Shown: positions 61,689-64,000 of the stretch, in pieces
Numbering within the stretch: the stretch's first letter is position 1
Layout of the letters: every line of letters starts with the position of its first letter
IMG/VR virus record: IMGVR_UViG_3300031746_000002
Span: 62,001 to 126,000 of that record
Strand: one strand, 5' to 3'
DNA from: a virus
DNA: 64,000 nt
Notes under the pieces: model-generated
Told to the model about the DNA's origin: nothing
Database searches by the model: none
What the model saw: only the letters and a program-made list of their open reading frames with translations
Translations under genes and position numbers: made by a program

Positions 61689-64000
61689 ATGAATTTTAAT
61701 CTAATTGGGTTAATAAAGCAGGCAAGTAATGCAATATTTGCTAATAAGGGAAAAGAAGAAGCACTAAAAGAATGGGCGCAAGATAAATTTGTAAAAGAAA
61801 CAAAAGAAGGTGTCACATATGATTTTGACTGGGCTGAAATTAAGAAAGAAGGACAGTCGATTGAGATGACAGACAAGCAGATAGATAATGTAATCGAGAA
61901 ACTGAAGAAGGTATCTTCATTGAAAGTGGAAGCAGGCAAACAAATTGTAAAAATATATTATAAAGATCATGTTGAAATGAGAGGCACAGGAATTACTAAA
62001 GTTGAGATTGATGGAGAGCAAGAAACAGCAGACAGATTTTTTGAAAGTTTATTAGAGAATATTTCTGCTGACTTACCAGAATTTTCAGATGAAGATGTTC
62101 ACATATACGTTGGAAACTTAACGCTTTGGACATATGATATTATGTTTGATGCGCAGCCAGAAGTTGATTTGGATAAATATGAGAAATGGCTTGATGAAAA
62201 TTATAAGATAGAATTTATAAAAGAGACCGAAACTTCATTAAAACAATCTTGGCTCGAAACAGAAGAAGCAGTTGGGCCAGATACAGAATATGCTGCAATT
62301 AGATTTCCTGAAGAAGTATCGCAAGGACTTGTTTTTAGGCTTCCTAAAGATTTTGCTTATAATAAAAAAGACCCGCAGGCTGGTCATGAAGTTACAGTTC
62401 AATTATCCTATCCAGAAACAGCAGAAATATTACGGCTCAATGATGATGGCACTATAAATATTAAGATAAAGTATAATGGAGATATTGTCAAAAATTTAAA
62501 TCCAAAAGAATTAAAAGCATCGTTAGAAATAGAAGCATCAGCATACACTGATTTTGTAAAGAGTTATTATAAGGAACATGAAGGTGCAAAGCCTGGAGAT
62601 AAAAAAACAATGCAAGAAATAGGCAAGGCATGGAAAGCATGGAAAATAAAGCATCCTAAAAAGAAAGCATGGTTAAGTAACAAAGCTTATGGTAAATTTC
62701 AAATAGGTGATCAAGTTATAGATGATAATAATGACATAGGTTATGTTAGTGAAGTTAATACAAATAATACATATGATATTGAATATACAAAACTTGATAA
62801 CTTAAAAAGAATTGAAACTGTTCCTGAAGACGAATTAAAAAAAGTAGAATCGAGATTAACCAAAGCAGACTATGAAGAATTTCCTACATATTTTACAGGA
62901 AATGATTTACATCTTACGTTGAGTGCTGAGTCTGTTCCTGATAAAATAAATGATATTGAACAAACAATTTGGGATAGTGATAATCAACAAGCAACAGATG
63001 AATGGGATAGAGAAGCAGAAAAAGTTTTAGATTTAGCTGGTAAAGAATATTGGGAAGAAGCTTTTAAGAATGATCCAAGAGTTGAAGAGATAGTTAGCTT
63101 CGGAATAGAATTAATGAAAAGATATAATATTCCATATCCAAAAAGAAAAGGTTCATTTAATAAAGAAGCAGCTACAAAATCAATAGATGAAATGTCCAAA
63201 GATGAAGCAAAGGAATTATGGAAATCATATGGCGGAGATTTTGATAAATGTGTAAAGAAGGCAGGTAGCTGGGCAAAATCACCAGAGTCATACTGTGCAG
63301 CACTCGCAAAGAAGGCTACAGGTAAAACACCAAAAGAATTAGCTGCATGCCCAGAATGTGGATTGAATATTGAAGCTTCAGCATATACTGATTTTGTAAG
63401 TAAATATTTTAAGTCTCATCCTGGTGCAAAGTTTAAAGATATTGCGAAAGCATGGAGAGCTGGTAAAAAACCATCTAAGAAAGAAGCACCAAAAGAGAAA
63501 GCTCCAGAAAAAGAAGAAAAGAAAGCATGGTTAACTAAAGCAGATGTTGATGATATTCCATCAGCTATCACAAGAGATACGTTGCATTTAGATGCAGATA
63601 AAGAAAAAGCAAGAAAAAGAGAAGAATTTGGATTTCTTCCAATATATGAAATTGGAGATAAAGTAGAAGATATGTATAGCAAACCTGGTAGGAAGGGAAA
63701 GATTTTAGAATTTTCATCAGAAGGAACAGTATTAATAAAATGGGATAATGGTGAAAAGTCTTATCAAGATATGGGTGATATTAAAAAGGCATCATTGCAT
63801 TTGGATGCTGATGATGAATTAAAGATTGGTGATAAAGTAGAATGGAAAGAAGATGTTAGTCAATTACACGATATAGCAGACATGCAAGAATATTGTGGAA
63901 AAGTATTATCAATTAAACCTGGTAGAGGAATGAGTCCCATTGTTGAAGTGAAATTAGAAGACTCTGGTGAAATAGTAGATGTAGAAAGAAATTTCTTGCA
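61689..64000 (+). CDS. Large modular packaged-type protein, 3' end beyond window
   Basis: Open from the ATG at 61689 (GGGAGGAATA RBS) to the window end, over 770 residues. N-terminus M-N-F-N-L-I-G-L-I-K-Q-A. Internal sites include S-L-K-V-E-A, S-L-E-I-E-A, W-L-S-N-K-A, F-N-K-E-A, L-N-I-E-A, W-L-T-K-A and S-L-H-L-D-A. Two modules start A-S-A-Y-T-D-F-V and end in I-G/A-K-A-W-K/R, resembling HMG-box-like DNA-binding domains. Three are SH3/KOW-like (I-G-D-Q-V, I-G-D-K-V-E-D, I-G-D-K-V-E-W). One has C-V-K-K-A ... S-P-E-S-Y-C-A-A-L-A and C-P-E-C-G. Probably a polyprotein of capsid-internal DNA-binding units. Confidence 0.75.
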   Translation, partial: MNFNLIGLIKQASNAIFANKGKEEALKEWAQDKFVKETKEGVTYDFDWAEIKKEGQSIEMTDKQIDNVIEKLKKVSSLKVEAGKQIVKIYYKDHVEMRGTGITKVEIDGEQETADRFFESLLENISADLPEFSDEDVHIYVGNLTLWTYDIMFDAQPEVDLDKYEKWLDENYKIEFIKETETSLKQSWLETEEAVGPDTEYAAIRFPEEVSQGLVFRLPKDFAYNKKDPQAGHEVTVQLSYPETAEILRLNDDGTINIKIKYNGDIVKNLNPKELKASLEIEASAYTDFVKSYYKEHEGAKPGDKKTMQEIGKAWKAWKIKHPKKKAWLSNKAYGKFQIGDQVIDDNNDIGYVSEVNTNNTYDIEYTKLDNLKRIETVPEDELKKVESRLTKADYEEFPTYFTGNDLHLTLSAESVPDKINDIEQTIWDSDNQQATDEWDREAEKVLDLAGKEYWEEAFKNDPRVEEIVSFGIELMKRYNIPYPKRKGSFNKEAATKSIDEMSKDEAKELWKSYGGDFDKCVKKAGSWAKSPESYCAALAKKATGKTPKELAACPECGLNIEASAYTDFVSKYFKSHPGAKFKDIAKAWRAGKKPSKKEAPKEKAPEKEEKKAWLTKADVDDIPSAITRDTLHLDADKEKARKREEFGFLPIYEIGDKVEDMYSKPGRKGKILEFSSEGTVLIKWDNGEKSYQDMGDIKKASLHLDADDELKIGDKVEWKEDVSQLHDIADMQEYCGKVLSIKPGRGMSPIVEVKLEDSGEIVDVERNFL

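Noticed and set aside
1-64000. CRISPR array, insertion sequence, integrase or attachment site
   Set aside because: No regularly spaced repeats, transposase motifs or integrase genes were seen; repeats present are promoter-like or protein-linker coding.

Overview
The window is a segment of a large, AT-rich, lytic-looking tailed-phage genome. Every gene lies on the + strand and genes are packed with 1-14 bp gaps or ATGA/TAATG overlaps. Most starts carry a strong AAGGAGG-type ribosome binding site. I see no rRNA operon, integrase or bacterial housekeeping genes. The host cannot be named. Strong Shine-Dalgarno use fits many bacteria. A candidate unimolecular spanin (lipobox plus C-terminal membrane segment) and a type IV prepilin-like N-terminus weakly favour a double-membraned, pilus-bearing host.

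Layout. (A) 1-9.7 kb, replication and recombination: C-terminal part of a DnaE-type DNA polymerase III, a dUTPase/MazG-like pyrophosphatase, an SSB-like protein, RecA, a NusG-like factor, an SbcD/Mre11 nuclease between the two halves of a split SbcC/Rad50 ATPase, and a RuvC-like resolvase. (B) 9.7-14.4 kb: tRNA-Gln, hypothetical genes, a DNA methyltransferase, a homing endonuclease and a strong terminator. (C) 14.4-26.5 kb, virion cluster 1: a sigma-region-4-like regulator, a candidate small terminase, a modular motif-rich protein, large terminase interrupted by an intein, more motif-bearing proteins and the portal. (D) 26.5-51.1 kb, a long accessory region of mostly small genes: ubiquitin-fold-like and acyl-carrier-like proteins, tRNA-Pro, a second homing endonuclease, cold-shock protein, NAD-dependent ligase, SLOG, SprT-like, HAD and archease proteins. 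It also holds many membrane peptides, two structured RNA candidates and four copies of one promoter. (E) 51.2-64 kb, virion cluster 2: prohead protease/scaffold, capsid accessory protein, major capsid protein and a series of modular proteins running off the window.

Two themes stand out. First, a short motif (L-x-K/R/I-E/K/Q/N followed by Ala) recurs in the protease, major capsid protein, portal and modular proteins, and also as an N-terminal leader of the type M-K/E/N-W-L-x-x-K-A. It looks like a prohead-protease processing and capsid-targeting signal, comparable in logic to T4 internal-protein leaders, so many of these proteins may be packaged and matured inside the capsid. One carries a nucleotidyltransferase motif. 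Second, the accessory region holds pieces that imitate other molecules: a segment resembling the 23S rRNA GTPase-associated centre, a small protein with a portal segment, another with a major-capsid segment, and an acyl carrier protein whose phosphopantetheine serine is replaced by glutamate.

Regulation: four near-identical sigma70-type promoters with an embedded TTTTC-N3-GAAA palindrome drive accessory operons. A 24-bp AT-rich repeat precedes the two virion clusters. Functional calls rest on motif recognition by eye; no database search or folding software was run.
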